Shown one piece after another: positions 42,465-50,484 of a stretch of DNA of 64,000 bases. The first letter of the stretch is position 1, and each line of letters begins with the position of its first letter. The notes under the pieces are model-generated. The model had not been told where the DNA came from. It ran no database searches and saw only the letters and a list, made by a program, of their open reading frames with translations. The stretch is from assembly GCF_003350535.1 (NCBI RefSeq), contig NZ_QQBB01000001.1, positions 420,727 to 484,726 on the forward strand, written 5' to 3'. The position numbers and the translations under genes are program-made. The DNA is from Microvirga subterranea (GTDB lineage Bacteria > Pseudomonadota > Alphaproteobacteria > Rhizobiales > Beijerinckiaceae).

Positions 42465-43184
42465 ATGCGGATCACGATGTTGGCCACGGTCGCTGCGGCG
42501 GCCCTGTCGTTGAGCGCTGCGGCCATCGCCCAGACGAGCGGCGGCTCCTCCGGCAGCACGGGCGGCGGCAGCGGCGGCGGCGCCGTCTCATCACCCAGCG
42601 GCGGCGGCACGTCGGGTGGTACCTCGGGCGGCACCTCCGGCGGCGCCTCGACCGACACGGGCGGCACCAGCGGCGGCGCGTCCGGATCGACCTCGGGCGG
42701 CACGAGCGGTGGCACGGGTGGTACGGGCGGCGGCTCCGGCGGCACTTCCGGCGGCGCTTCCGGCACGACGTCGGGTGGCACGTCCGGCGGCGCCAGCGGC
42801 ACCTCGTCGGGCCAGACCGGCGGCGCCGCGGGATCGACGTCGGGCTCCACGTCGGGCGGTGCGGCATCGAGCGGCACGCGCAGCACGACCACGACCGGCA
42901 GCACGTCGAGCTCCGGCAGCGTGAACGTGACGTCCGAGCAGCGGACGGAGATCACGCGCGCCTTCACGAGCGTGAACGTGGAGCCGGTGCGCGAGGTGAA
43001 CTTCAGCGTCAGCGTCGGGTCCGTCGTGCCGACCACCGTGACGACCCTGCACACCTGCCCGAGCGAAGTGGTGCGCATCCTGCACGGGCTGCCGGAATGC
43101 CGCTACATCGTGGTGCGCGACGAGATCGTCATCGTCGAGCCCAAGACCCGCAAGATCGTGACGGTGATCGAGCGCCGCGGCTGA
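42465..43184 (+). CDS. DUF1236 protein with long Gly/Ser/Thr repeat region
   Basis: The 239-residue protein has a signal peptide (about 1-23), then about 130 residues of GGTSGG-type repeats, then a DUF1236 domain (about 150-239; VTSEQRTEITRAFTSVNVEPV, then a C-terminal EIVIVEPKTRKIVTVIERRG). The repeat is built from codons such as GGC, ACC/ACG, TCC/TCG and looks like a product of repeat expansion. Two cysteines occur in HTCPSEV and LPECRY. DUF1236 proteins are periplasmic, of unknown role. ATG 42465 has AGGGAGAG. Confidence 0.85.
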   Translation: MRITMLATVAAAALSLSAAAIAQTSGGSSGSTGGGSGGGAVSSPSGGGTSGGTSGGTSGGASTDTGGTSGGASGSTSGGTSGGTGGTGGGSGGTSGGASGTTSGGTSGGASGTSSGQTGGAAGSTSGSTSGGAASSGTRSTTTTGSTSSSGSVNVTSEQRTEITRAFTSVNVEPVREVNFSVSVGSVVPTTVTTLHTCPSEVVRILHGLPECRYIVVRDEIVIVEPKTRKIVTVIERRG

Positions 43185-43221
43185 TCCGCAGCCGGGCGCT
43201 TCACACGCGATCGAACAATGT

Positions 43222-43250
43222 GGGGGCCGGCATTGCCGGCCTCCATCGTT
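43222..43250. terminator. Bidirectional terminator-like hairpin
   Basis: GGGGGCCGGC and GCCGGCCTCC pair around ATT between the convergent ends of the DUF1236 gene (43184) and the esterase gene (43254). Confidence 0.7.
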
Positions 43251-43253
43251 TCA

Positions 43254-44504
43254 TCAATGCTGCGGCGGGCGCACTGCCGGATGCGCCTGGAAGAAGCGCA
43301 GCATCTCGCGGCTGGCGTCGGGTCCGCGCGGATCCGTGTACGATCCCGCCGGGCTCCCGCCGGACCAGGCGTGGCCTGCGCCATGCAGCACCCATTGCTC
43401 CAGCATCGGATGACCGTTCTCGTCGGTCTGCACCGTGCGGGTATAGCTCACGCCCCCCGGGCTTTGGCCGCGATCGACGGTGGCGCGAAGATCCGATGCC
43501 GCCTTCGACTGCGCGATGACGTGGTCGCCGTTGACGGGGTGCACGGTCTTGTCGCCGTCTCCGTGGAACACGATGGTCGGCACGGTGCGTCCGGCGTGGC
43601 GCGCTGGTGCACCGCCTTGGCGCATCGCCGCGAAGGCCGAGGCGACGTCGCGCGCCGCCCCGCAGGCGAGGCCCGAATGGACCCCGACCGCCGCGTAGAG
43701 ATCGGGATAGGTCGCACCCATCACGGCCGCCGCCGCGCCGCCCGCCGACAGGCCCGCCACATAGACGCGCCCAGGCGCGACGGGAAACTCCTCCATGATC
43801 GCCCGGGTGATGCCGGCGATGAGCGCGGGCTCGCCCTGATCGCGCTGCTGGTCGGAGACGTTGAACCAGTTCCAGCATTTCTGCACGTTGGCCGACTTGG
43901 TCTGGGCCGGATAGGCCACGAGAAAGCCCTCCTCCTCGGCCAGTTCGTTCATGCGCGTTCCGGCCGCGAAGTCGTCCGGCGACTGGGTGCAGCCGTGCAG
44001 CATCACCACGAGCGGCAGCGGCTCGCCGGTGGAGCGCGCCGGGACGTAGAGCTTGTAGGCCCGGCGCCCGGCCGCATTGGCGAAGACCCGCTCCTCGAAG
44101 CGCGCCCCCTCCGGCAGCGGAGCCGGGGCTTGGTTCGGCCCCCGGTCGAGGCCCGGCAGCGTTCCCGGTTCGCCGATGCGGCCGAGGAAGTCCCGCAGCG
44201 CCTCCGGCATACCGGCAGGCGCGAGACCGTGCGGAAGCCCGGTCCAGGACGCTCCTGCCTCCGCCTGCCGGTCGCTCTCGCGCGGCGCCTCCTGGTCCGG
44301 CGCGGTCCAGGACCCGTCCGCTGCGCGAGGGGGCTGCAGGTCGATGACCGAGGCCTTCTGTCCTGCGGGAGAATCGCCCGGCTGCGGCGCCGTCGCTTCC
44401 TTGCCCGACAAGGCGTTGCGGATTGCGGCCATCGCGTCGGAAAGCCGGCCGGCCCGGGTGAGGCGCGTCACCTCGGCCATGGCGGTCTTGAAGGGGGAGT
44501 TCAT
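43254..44504 (-). CDS. PHB depolymerase-type alpha/beta-hydrolase esterase
   Basis: The 416-residue protein is an LpqC/PHB-depolymerase family esterase. The nucleophile serine lies in GLSAGGAAA (GxSxG), the acid probably in GDGDKTVHP, and the histidine in HGAGHAWSGG; LYVPARSTGEPLPLVVMLHG carries the oxyanion strand. The first 130 residues are a disordered A/P/Q-rich extension with no signal peptide. It probably hydrolyses short esters or polyesters; substrate unknown. The CopG-type regulator gene lies 60 bases upstream on the same strand. Confidence 0.88.
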   Translation of the reverse strand: MNSPFKTAMAEVTRLTRAGRLSDAMAAIRNALSGKEATAPQPGDSPAGQKASVIDLQPPRAADGSWTAPDQEAPRESDRQAEAGASWTGLPHGLAPAGMPEALRDFLGRIGEPGTLPGLDRGPNQAPAPLPEGARFEERVFANAAGRRAYKLYVPARSTGEPLPLVVMLHGCTQSPDDFAAGTRMNELAEEEGFLVAYPAQTKSANVQKCWNWFNVSDQQRDQGEPALIAGITRAIMEEFPVAPGRVYVAGLSAGGAAAAVMGATYPDLYAAVGVHSGLACGAARDVASAFAAMRQGGAPARHAGRTVPTIVFHGDGDKTVHPVNGDHVIAQSKAASDLRATVDRGQSPGGVSYTRTVQTDENGHPMLEQWVLHGAGHAWSGGSPAGSYTDPRGPDASREMLRFFQAHPAVRPPQH

Positions 44505-44564
44505 GGGAAATGTCCTGTTCTTGGCCGGACGCATCCGGCGGAAGGGGTGTGATCGGGGCAGCGC

Positions 44565-44984
44565 TCAGCGGATGCGGTCGCGCAGGGCCTCCTTCACGGC
44601 CGCGCTCGCATGGAGCGCGCCGAGCACGTGAAGGGACGCGATGGTGTCCCGCGCCAGCTCCGGCGTGACGTCCGGGGCGATGCTGGCGAGCCCGAGCACC
44701 TGGATGTGGAGGCGCTCGCCGGCGGCCTTGGCGGCTTCGAGATCCTGCCGGGTGAAATGGCGCAGGCCGAGATCGAGCTGGTGCCGCTCGACGGATTTTT
44801 TGACGTTGTCGTTGTGCCGGTCGAGCTGGTTGCGGATCGCCGTGCGGATGAAGTCGGTGCGGTTCGAATAGAAGCCCTCCTGCACCAGGAGGTCGATCTG
44901 CCCGAGATCGACGAAGCCGAGATTGATCGTGATCTTCTCGCTGTCGGCCGCCTTGGGCCTGAGCTCCTGAATGCTCGCGGTCAT
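44565..44984 (-). CDS. CopG/ribbon-helix-helix transcriptional regulator
   Basis: The 139-residue protein has an N-terminal ribbon-helix-helix (about 17-55; KITINLGFVDLGQIDLLVQ, YSNRTDFIRTAIRNQLDR) and an extended C-terminal half rich in charge. Three GGATGGT sites overlap its start region (44988-45016), so it is likely autoregulated. Its neighbour is the esterase at 43254, which may be its target. The ribosome binding site AAGGA overlaps the same repeat. Confidence 0.85.
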   Translation of the reverse strand: MTASIQELRPKAADSEKITINLGFVDLGQIDLLVQEGFYSNRTDFIRTAIRNQLDRHNDNVKKSVERHQLDLGLRHFTRQDLEAAKAAGERLHIQVLGLASIAPDVTPELARDTIASLHVLGALHASAAVKEALRDRIR

Positions 44985-44987
44985 TCT

Positions 44988-45016
44988 ACCATCCTTTCAC
45001 CATCCGTATGGATGGT
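44988..45016 (-). promoter_or_regulatory. Operator array for the ribbon-helix-helix regulator
   Basis: On the minus strand the bases just before the regulator start read ACCATCC-atac-GGATGGT-gaaa-GGATGGT-AGA-ATG. One perfect inverted pair (44999-45016) and one further direct copy (44988-44994) give three seven-base half-sites. This is a typical pattern for ribbon-helix-helix binding, located over the ribosome binding site. Confidence 0.7.
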
Positions 45017-45137
45017 AGATGGCGACGGGGGACGGAGCCTGCAAGGGCCGTCATCGTGAACGGCGTGCCCGTGAGGATTATTGGTCTGAGTGGCGAACGG
45101 GCTTAGACTCGCCCGGAGGACTGTCGAGGAGGACATC

Positions 45138-45518
45138 ATGGCCGCAAACGTGAAGGACCTGCTGGCGCAGGCGAACGCCGCCGTTCCGAAACTGTCTCCG
45201 GCTCAAGCCGCGGAGAAGATGCGCTCGGGCGACGTGCTCGTGGTCGACGTCCGCGACCCAACTGAGGTCCAGCAGAGCGGGAAGCTGAAAGGGGCCGTCA
45301 ACGTCTCCCGGGGCATGCTGGAGTTCCGCGCCGACCCGGACAGCCAGTACCACAACCCCGCCTTCCGGAAGGACAGGACGATCCTCGTCCATTGCGCCTC
45401 CGGCGGCCGCTCGGCCCTCGCCGGCAAGACCCTTCAGGACATGGGCTACACGGCCGTGTTCAACATCGGCGGGTTCAAGGACCTGGCCGAAGCGGGGATC
45501 GACGTGGAGCCGGCGTGA
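45138..45518 (+). CDS. Rhodanese-like domain protein
   Basis: The 126-residue single rhodanese domain has the active-site loop HCASGGRS with the catalytic cysteine, LVVDVRDPTEVQQSGKLKGA (CH2A) and GYTAVFNIGGFKDLAEAG near the end. It is a cytoplasmic sulfurtransferase or sulfur-carrier. ATG 45138 has GAGGAGG. No sulfur-metabolism partner adjoins it. It diverges from the CopG gene. Confidence 0.9.
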   Translation: MAANVKDLLAQANAAVPKLSPAQAAEKMRSGDVLVVDVRDPTEVQQSGKLKGAVNVSRGMLEFRADPDSQYHNPAFRKDRTILVHCASGGRSALAGKTLQDMGYTAVFNIGGFKDLAEAGIDVEPA

Positions 45519-45825
45519 AGCCACCCGGCTCAGGGGCGAGCCTCGCGGGACGGCATTAGCGCTTAGGGCTGATGTGAAGATCACCAATGCCTGCAACCAT
45601 TGCCATCAGGCCGCCGGCATCGGCTTCGTCACCGTGCAAGTCCCGACCCGATCGCCCTTCAGCAATCAGAACTTCCGGCCGGGACGATGAGCGCGCGGCG
45701 AGTCAGAACGCCGGCCATCGATCGCAAAAGCAGCAGTCTCAGCCGCGCAGCCCGCATGGCTGCGGGCGCCGGACAAGCAATGACATTTTCGGGAAAATTG
45801 CTCAGCGAGCCGACTTCGAGAAAGA
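45519..45825. other. Intergenic region before tRNA-Leu
   Basis: This 307-base stretch has short open frames but none with a ribosome binding site or family-like composition. I see no gene here. The tRNA begins at its right edge. Confidence 0.5.
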
Positions 45826-45910
45826 TGGTGCCCAGGAGAGGACTCGAACCTCCACGGTGTTACCCGCTGCTACCTGAAAGCAGTGCGTCTACCAATTCCG
45901 CCACCTGGGC
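45826..45910 (-). tRNA. tRNA-Leu (CAG)
   Basis: The minus strand folds as an 85-base class II tRNA with encoded CCA. The acceptor is GCCCAGG/CCTGGGC with discriminator A; the D-arm is GGCGGAATTGGTAGACGC; the anticodon stem-loop is CTGCT-TTCAGGT-AGCAG (anticodon CAG, leucine); a long variable arm and the T-arm GAGGTTCGAGTCCTC follow. All leucine identity features (long variable arm, A73) are present. Confidence 0.95.
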
Positions 45911-46030
45911 ATGCCTCGTCGGCGAGGCTTCGTTTAGAGGCCTTCGGGCGCCGCGTCAATCGCCGAAAACGCCGTTTGGGCGCTTTCTCTGTCGCACGCC
46001 CCTTCACAGCCCTCCGCCATCTAAAAACAG

Positions 46031-46080
46031 GAGCATCGGATTGGACCCAAAAGTGGATTCCACTTTTGGGTCCGATGCTC
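46031..46080. repeat. Near-perfect palindromic intergenic element
   Basis: GAGCATCGGA-ttgg-ACCCAAAAGTGG pairs with CCACTTTTGGGTCCGATGCTC around AATT; the only defect is a four-base insertion (ttgg) in the left arm. Elements with GAGCATCGGACC...-type ends recur in Hyphomicrobiales intergenic regions. It lies 60 bases before the NDUFA9-like start and could form a strong RNA hairpin. Confidence 0.8.
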
Positions 46081-46141
46081 TAGAGACGTTCCAAAATCCA
46101 TTTCCCGGGCAGTCCAAGTCCCGACGGACAGGAGCTTTTCA

Positions 46142-47245
46142 ATGATCGGCGCGATCCGCACGCCCTCCCAGCAACTCGTCACCGTCTTCGGCGGCTCCGG
46201 CTTCCTCGGCCGCTACGTGGTGAGCGCGCTCGCCAAGCGCGGCTACCGGGTCCTGGTGGCGACGCGCCAGCCGAATCGGGCGAACTTCCTGCCCCAGGGC
46301 ATGGTCGGCCAGATCAACGCCATCCAGGCCAATCTCCGCGACCGGGACTCGGTCGCCCATGCGGTCGCCAAGGCCGACCATGTGATCAACCTGGTGGGCA
46401 TCCTGCAGGAGCGGGGCCGCCAGCGCTTCGACACGCTCCAGGCCCAGGGGCCGCGCCTGATCGCCGAGACGGCGAAGCCCGGCGCCACCATCATCCACGT
46501 CTCGGCCATCGGGGCGGATGCGGGCTCCGAATCGCTCTATGCCCGCTCCAAGGCCGCCGGCGAGGAGAACCTGCTGAACCTTCGGCCCGACGCGATCGTC
46601 ATGCGCCCGTCCCTGATGTTCGGACCGGGCGACGGCCTCTTCAACCGCTTCGCGTCGCTGGCCCGCATGCTGCCGGTCCTGCCGCTCGCCGGCGCCGACA
46701 CGCGCTTCCAGCCGGTCTATGCGGGCGACGTCGCGGCCGCCATCGTGGCGGCGGTCGACGGCAAGGTCCCGGGCGGACGCATCTACGAGCTCGGCGGGCC
46801 CGAGACCAAGACCCTGCGCGAGATCGTCGAATACGTGTGCGAGGTGACCGAGCGCAAGCGGGTGATCCTGCCCCTGCCGAACGCGGCCGGGCGCGTCCAG
46901 GGGACCATCCTCGGCGCCCTCGACGCCATCACCCTCGGGCTCGTGCCGAACGAACTCGTCATGACCAAGGACCAGGCGATCCTGCTCGAGAGCGACAACG
47001 TGGTGTCGGATGCGGCGGTCGCCGAGCGCCGGACGCTGGCGGGCCTCGGCATCACGCCGACCACCATCGAGGCGATCGCTCCGGCCTACCTGATCCGCTA
47101 CCGCAAGACCGGTCAGTTCGACCTCAAGCGCAACGCCACGAAGACCAGGCCGGACCTGCTCGCCCCCGAATCAGGAGGACCGGCGTCCGACTTCGAGCCG
47201 CACCGGGCCTCCGGCCCGGCCGTCGGCCAGTCGTCGAGCCACTAG
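46142..47245 (+). CDS. Complex I NDUFA9-like NAD(P)-binding protein
   Basis: The 367-residue atypical SDR has the dinucleotide motif VFGGSGFLGRYVV (about 15-27) and INLVGILQERGRQRFDTL, HVSAIGAD and the YARSK motif, matching the NDUFA9 family of complex I accessory subunits found in alphaproteobacteria and mitochondria. It is not catalytic in complex I and binds NADPH. It may also act alone. Its end overlaps the convergent EI24 gene by 75 bases. A strong palindrome precedes it. Confidence 0.9.
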   Translation: MIGAIRTPSQQLVTVFGGSGFLGRYVVSALAKRGYRVLVATRQPNRANFLPQGMVGQINAIQANLRDRDSVAHAVAKADHVINLVGILQERGRQRFDTLQAQGPRLIAETAKPGATIIHVSAIGADAGSESLYARSKAAGEENLLNLRPDAIVMRPSLMFGPGDGLFNRFASLARMLPVLPLAGADTRFQPVYAGDVAAAIVAAVDGKVPGGRIYELGGPETKTLREIVEYVCEVTERKRVILPLPNAAGRVQGTILGALDAITLGLVPNELVMTKDQAILLESDNVVSDAAVAERRTLAGLGITPTTIEAIAPAYLIRYRKTGQFDLKRNATKTRPDLLAPESGGPASDFEPHRASGPAVGQSSSH

Positions 47246-47908
47246 GCGCTTGTGCAGGTGAACCATCATCGCCGCGCCGAAGATCGGCGTGACGAGGTTG
47301 AGCACCGGCACCAGAACGAGACCCGCGAGCACCGCGCCGGCGGCGAAGACCGTGCCGCGGTGCTCCATGCGCAGCTGCGTCACGGCCTCCTGCGTCCAGA
47401 ACCGTCCGGCCGCGAGCTCGAAATATTCGCGGCCGAGGAGATACGCGTTGGCCACGAAGAACACCCCGATGTTGATGCCCGGGATGAAGAACAGCAGCAG
47501 CGCCGCGAGGTTCACCAGGAGCGACAGGGCCGCGAAGCGCAGGCCGTAGAACACCGCCTGGCCGAAGGGCAGCGCCTCGCCCGGCGGATCGGCCGGATAG
47601 TCCTTGCGCTCCACCACGTCGGCGACGTCGTCGAGGAAGTAGCCCGCCACGATGGCGGTGACCGCCGGCAGCAGATAGATCAGCGCCACGAAGAGCCCAA
47701 AACCGGCCAGGAAGAACGCGAAGCCGTCCAGGATCGGGTAATCCGTGCTGAGCGGATGGTTGGTCAGGAAGTAGTCGAAGAGGCGCGTCAGGCCGAGCCA
47801 GACGAGCGCCAGCAGCGCCGCCGTGAGCGCCAGCGACTTCCACAGAATGCTCCTGAGCGCCGGCGAAAAGACCTCCCGGGCCGCGGCGATCACCGACTGA
47901 ATCAGCAT
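47171..47908 (-). CDS. EI24/CysZ-like membrane protein
   Basis: The 245-residue protein has four to six membrane segments (about 25-45, 60-90, 140-175, 205-230) and the EI24 motif SLLVNLAALLLFFIPGINIG followed by FFVANAYLLGREYFELAAG. In Escherichia coli, CysZ imports sulfate; alphaproteobacterial EI24 proteins are mostly uncharacterised. Convergent with the NDUFA9-like gene with a 75-base coding overlap. Confidence 0.88.
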   Translation of the reverse strand: MLIQSVIAAAREVFSPALRSILWKSLALTAALLALVWLGLTRLFDYFLTNHPLSTDYPILDGFAFFLAGFGLFVALIYLLPAVTAIVAGYFLDDVADVVERKDYPADPPGEALPFGQAVFYGLRFAALSLLVNLAALLLFFIPGINIGVFFVANAYLLGREYFELAAGRFWTQEAVTQLRMEHRGTVFAAGAVLAGLVLVPVLNLVTPIFGAAMMVHLHKRLVARRLADGRAGGPVRLEVGRRSS

Positions 47909-48030
47909 TCGTGCACTCCCGTCGTTAGGCTGCGGGCGATGAAGGCAAGGCTGGTCATGAACTCTCCCGGGATGACGCCGGGACTTTACTTATGAACTGA
48001 CCCTCCGCAAGGCGAGGGGTGGAGGATGTT

Positions 48031-49293
48031 GTGCAGACGGACGATCCCTCGCGTACCCCGAACAATCCCGACGTGGTGGTGATCGGCGCGGGCTCCGCCG
48101 GCATCGCGGCTGCGCGGCGGCTCCTGGCGGCGGGCCTGTCCGTCGCGGTGCTGGAGGCCCGGCCCCGCATCGGCGGGCGCGCCGTGACGAAGCGCCTCAA
48201 GGGCCATCCGGTCGATCTCGGGGCCCACTGGCTCCATGCCGGTCCGATCAATCCCCTGGTGCGGCTCGGGCGCGAGCGGGGCGAGCCCCTGCGCCGCGCG
48301 CCCGTCGACGGGCACCTGTTCGTCCGCGGCCGCAAGGGGAGCCGGGCGGACCGCGCCGCCCTCGACCGGGCCTTCGCGATGGCCGACCGGGCCATGACGC
48401 AGGAGGCGAAGCGCCGGGAGGACCAGCCCGCCGCGAAGGTGCTGCCGCCCATGGGGCCGAGCGGGCGGCGGGTGATCGAGGTGCACGGGCTCGTGTCGGG
48501 CCGGCCCCTCGACGAGGTGAGCCTGCACGATTTCCCCAGCATGGAATATTCCGACAACCTCTTCATCACGGGCGGGCTCGGGGCCTATCTGGCGCGGCTG
48601 GCCGGGAACCTGCCGGTCCGGCTCGGCACGGCCGTACGCGCCATCGACTGGTCCGGCGACGGCGTGCGGGTCGAGACCGATGCCGGCACGCTGCAGGCGA
48701 AGGCCGCGATCGTCACAGCCCCCATGGCGGTGCTGCAGCAGGACGCGATCCGCTTCGCGCCGGCCCTGCCGCCGGGCATCAGTGAGGCGATCCACGGCTT
48801 CACGCAAGGGGTCTACGAGCACGTGGTGCTGCACTGGCCGGGCTCGCCCTTCCGCGGCGCCGACCGGCTCGCGAGCCTGATCGGCGGTCACCGGGAGCCG
48901 CCGGGGCTCCTCACCCGCATCGACGGCACGCCGTTCCACTTCTTCGAGCTCGACCAGCCGGCGGCGGCCCGGCTCGACAGTCGCGACCGCGACGCTCCAG
49001 CCCGCTTCGCCCGCGCGGTCCTCGCCGAGCATTTCGGCCACCGGGCCATCCGGGACCTGAGCGTGAGCCTCGCCACCGGATGGCGGCACGATCCCTGGTC
49101 GCGCGCCTCCTGGGCCGTGGTGCCGCCGGGCTTCTATGCCGTCCGCGACACCCTGAAGGCCCCGGTGGGCGACCGGATCTGGTTCGCCGGCGAGGCCCTG
49201 TCCCGCGCCCAATGGGGCACGGCCGGCGGCGCCTGGGAGGAAGGGGAACGGGCGGCCGGGGAGGTCGTCACGACCCTCACGGCGCCGCGCTAG
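48031..49293 (+). CDS. FAD-dependent amine oxidase family protein
   Basis: The 420-residue flavoprotein opens with PDVVVIGAGSAGIAAARRLL (FAD dinucleotide site) and VLEARPRIGGRAVT, the GG-R motif of monoamine-oxidase-like enzymes, and has GDRIWFAGEALSRAQWGTA at the C-terminus (FAD-binding again). Substrates in this family are amines, amino acids or carotenoid/sterol-like compounds; none can be named. GTG 48031 has GGAGG at the right spacing and is preferred to GTG 48019. The last 17 bases overlap the convergent AI-2E-type gene. Confidence 0.85.
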   Translation: MQTDDPSRTPNNPDVVVIGAGSAGIAAARRLLAAGLSVAVLEARPRIGGRAVTKRLKGHPVDLGAHWLHAGPINPLVRLGRERGEPLRRAPVDGHLFVRGRKGSRADRAALDRAFAMADRAMTQEAKRREDQPAAKVLPPMGPSGRRVIEVHGLVSGRPLDEVSLHDFPSMEYSDNLFITGGLGAYLARLAGNLPVRLGTAVRAIDWSGDGVRVETDAGTLQAKAAIVTAPMAVLQQDAIRFAPALPPGISEAIHGFTQGVYEHVVLHWPGSPFRGADRLASLIGGHREPPGLLTRIDGTPFHFFELDQPAAARLDSRDRDAPARFARAVLAEHFGHRAIRDLSVSLATGWRHDPWSRASWAVVPPGFYAVRDTLKAPVGDRIWFAGEALSRAQWGTAGGAWEEGERAAGEVVTTLTAPR

Positions 49294-50416
49294 GCGGGCG
49301 GTCGATCGCCTCCGGCGCGACCGCGACCTGGCTGCGCCAGACCGTCAGCAGGGCCGCCATGATCACCGGGCCGAGGAAGAGGCCGATGAGGCCGAAGGTC
49401 TCGAGGCCGCCCAGGATCCCCACCAGGGTCCACAGGAACGGGAGCCGCACGCTGCCGCCGATCAGGGCCGGCTGGACGACGTTGTCGCCGACCAGCATCA
49501 CGGCGGCGCCCCAGCCGAGCACGGCGGCGGCCGACAGGATCGTTCCGCCGCTCAGCACATGCACGAGGGCGGCCGCCCCGAAGGCGAACCAGGCTCCCAG
49601 GGGCAGCATGGCGAAGGCGGTGGTCAGGATCGCGAACAGCACCGCGTGGGGCACGCCGGCGATCACGAACCCGGCCCCGATCAGCAGCCCCTCCCCGATC
49701 GCCACGAGGATCGTGCCGTTCACGGTTCCGCGCACCGCCGCGGCCATCTTCTCGGCGAGCTTCTCGCCCGGCCGGCCGAGCCAGCGGTCGGTGACCTCCA
49801 GCACGTGGATGCCGATCCGCTCCCCGTGCCGCAGCAGCATGAACAGGGCCATGAAGGTGATGAAGGCGTGGAGCAGGCGCGTCGCGAGCGCGCTGCCGAG
49901 GGTCTTGGACCAGGCCGTCACCGTCCCGGTGTCGAGGGAGCCGAAGAGTTCGCCGGCGGCCTGCGGCACGCTCAGATGGGTGCGCCACCAGACGTCGAGC
50001 ACGTGGCCGAGAAACGGCAGGCGCTGCGCCCAGCCGGGAACCGGAATGCCGTGCTGCTGCGCGTTCTCCATCCAGGCGACGATGGATTGCGCCTCGCGCC
50101 CGAACTCCACCAGCACCAGGGCGATCGGGACCAGGAGCACGACCGCCAGGAGGCCGGTGACGAGGAGCGGCGTCAGGATGGGGGCGTCGCGGCGGTGGTG
50201 CTCGATGCGCCGGTAGAGTGGCCAGACGCTCAGGGCGATGATGACGGCCCAGCCGAGCGACGCGAGATAGGACTGCGACATCCACAGCGCGAGCGCCGCC
50301 AGAAGCCCGGCCCCGATGAACCGGGTCCTGCGACGGGTGCGGGCATCGGGCGCATCGGGGCTCGCACCCGGCAGCGGCCGGGATGACGCGGATGCCGGTG
50401 CCTTCGGGGCGTCCAT
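49277..50416 (-). CDS. AI-2E family transporter
   Basis: The 379-residue membrane protein has about eight hydrophobic segments and the AI-2E (PF01594) signature: LGWAVIIALSVWPLYRRIE at the N-terminus, then GTVNGTILVAIGEGLLIGAG and LGPVIMAALLTVWR at the C-terminus. Members export AI-2 or are Na+/H+ antiporter-like; most have unknown substrates. A disordered P/A-rich start (1-30) precedes TM1. Confidence 0.88.
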   Translation of the reverse strand: MDAPKAPASASSRPLPGASPDAPDARTRRRTRFIGAGLLAALALWMSQSYLASLGWAVIIALSVWPLYRRIEHHRRDAPILTPLLVTGLLAVVLLVPIALVLVEFGREAQSIVAWMENAQQHGIPVPGWAQRLPFLGHVLDVWWRTHLSVPQAAGELFGSLDTGTVTAWSKTLGSALATRLLHAFITFMALFMLLRHGERIGIHVLEVTDRWLGRPGEKLAEKMAAAVRGTVNGTILVAIGEGLLIGAGFVIAGVPHAVLFAILTTAFAMLPLGAWFAFGAAALVHVLSGGTILSAAAVLGWGAAVMLVGDNVVQPALIGGSVRLPFLWTLVGILGGLETFGLIGLFLGPVIMAALLTVWRSQVAVAPEAIDRPPSAAP

Positions 50417-50484
50417 GCGGGAACCGTCCTGTGACCAACCGTCGGGACAACGCGGCCGGGCCGGGAAGGCTGCATGAGGCCGGC

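Noticed and set aside
42540..42900. CRISPR-like direct repeats
   Set aside because: The repetition is short in-frame GGC/ACC/TCG codon repeats encoding a Gly/Ser/Thr tract, without regular spacers.
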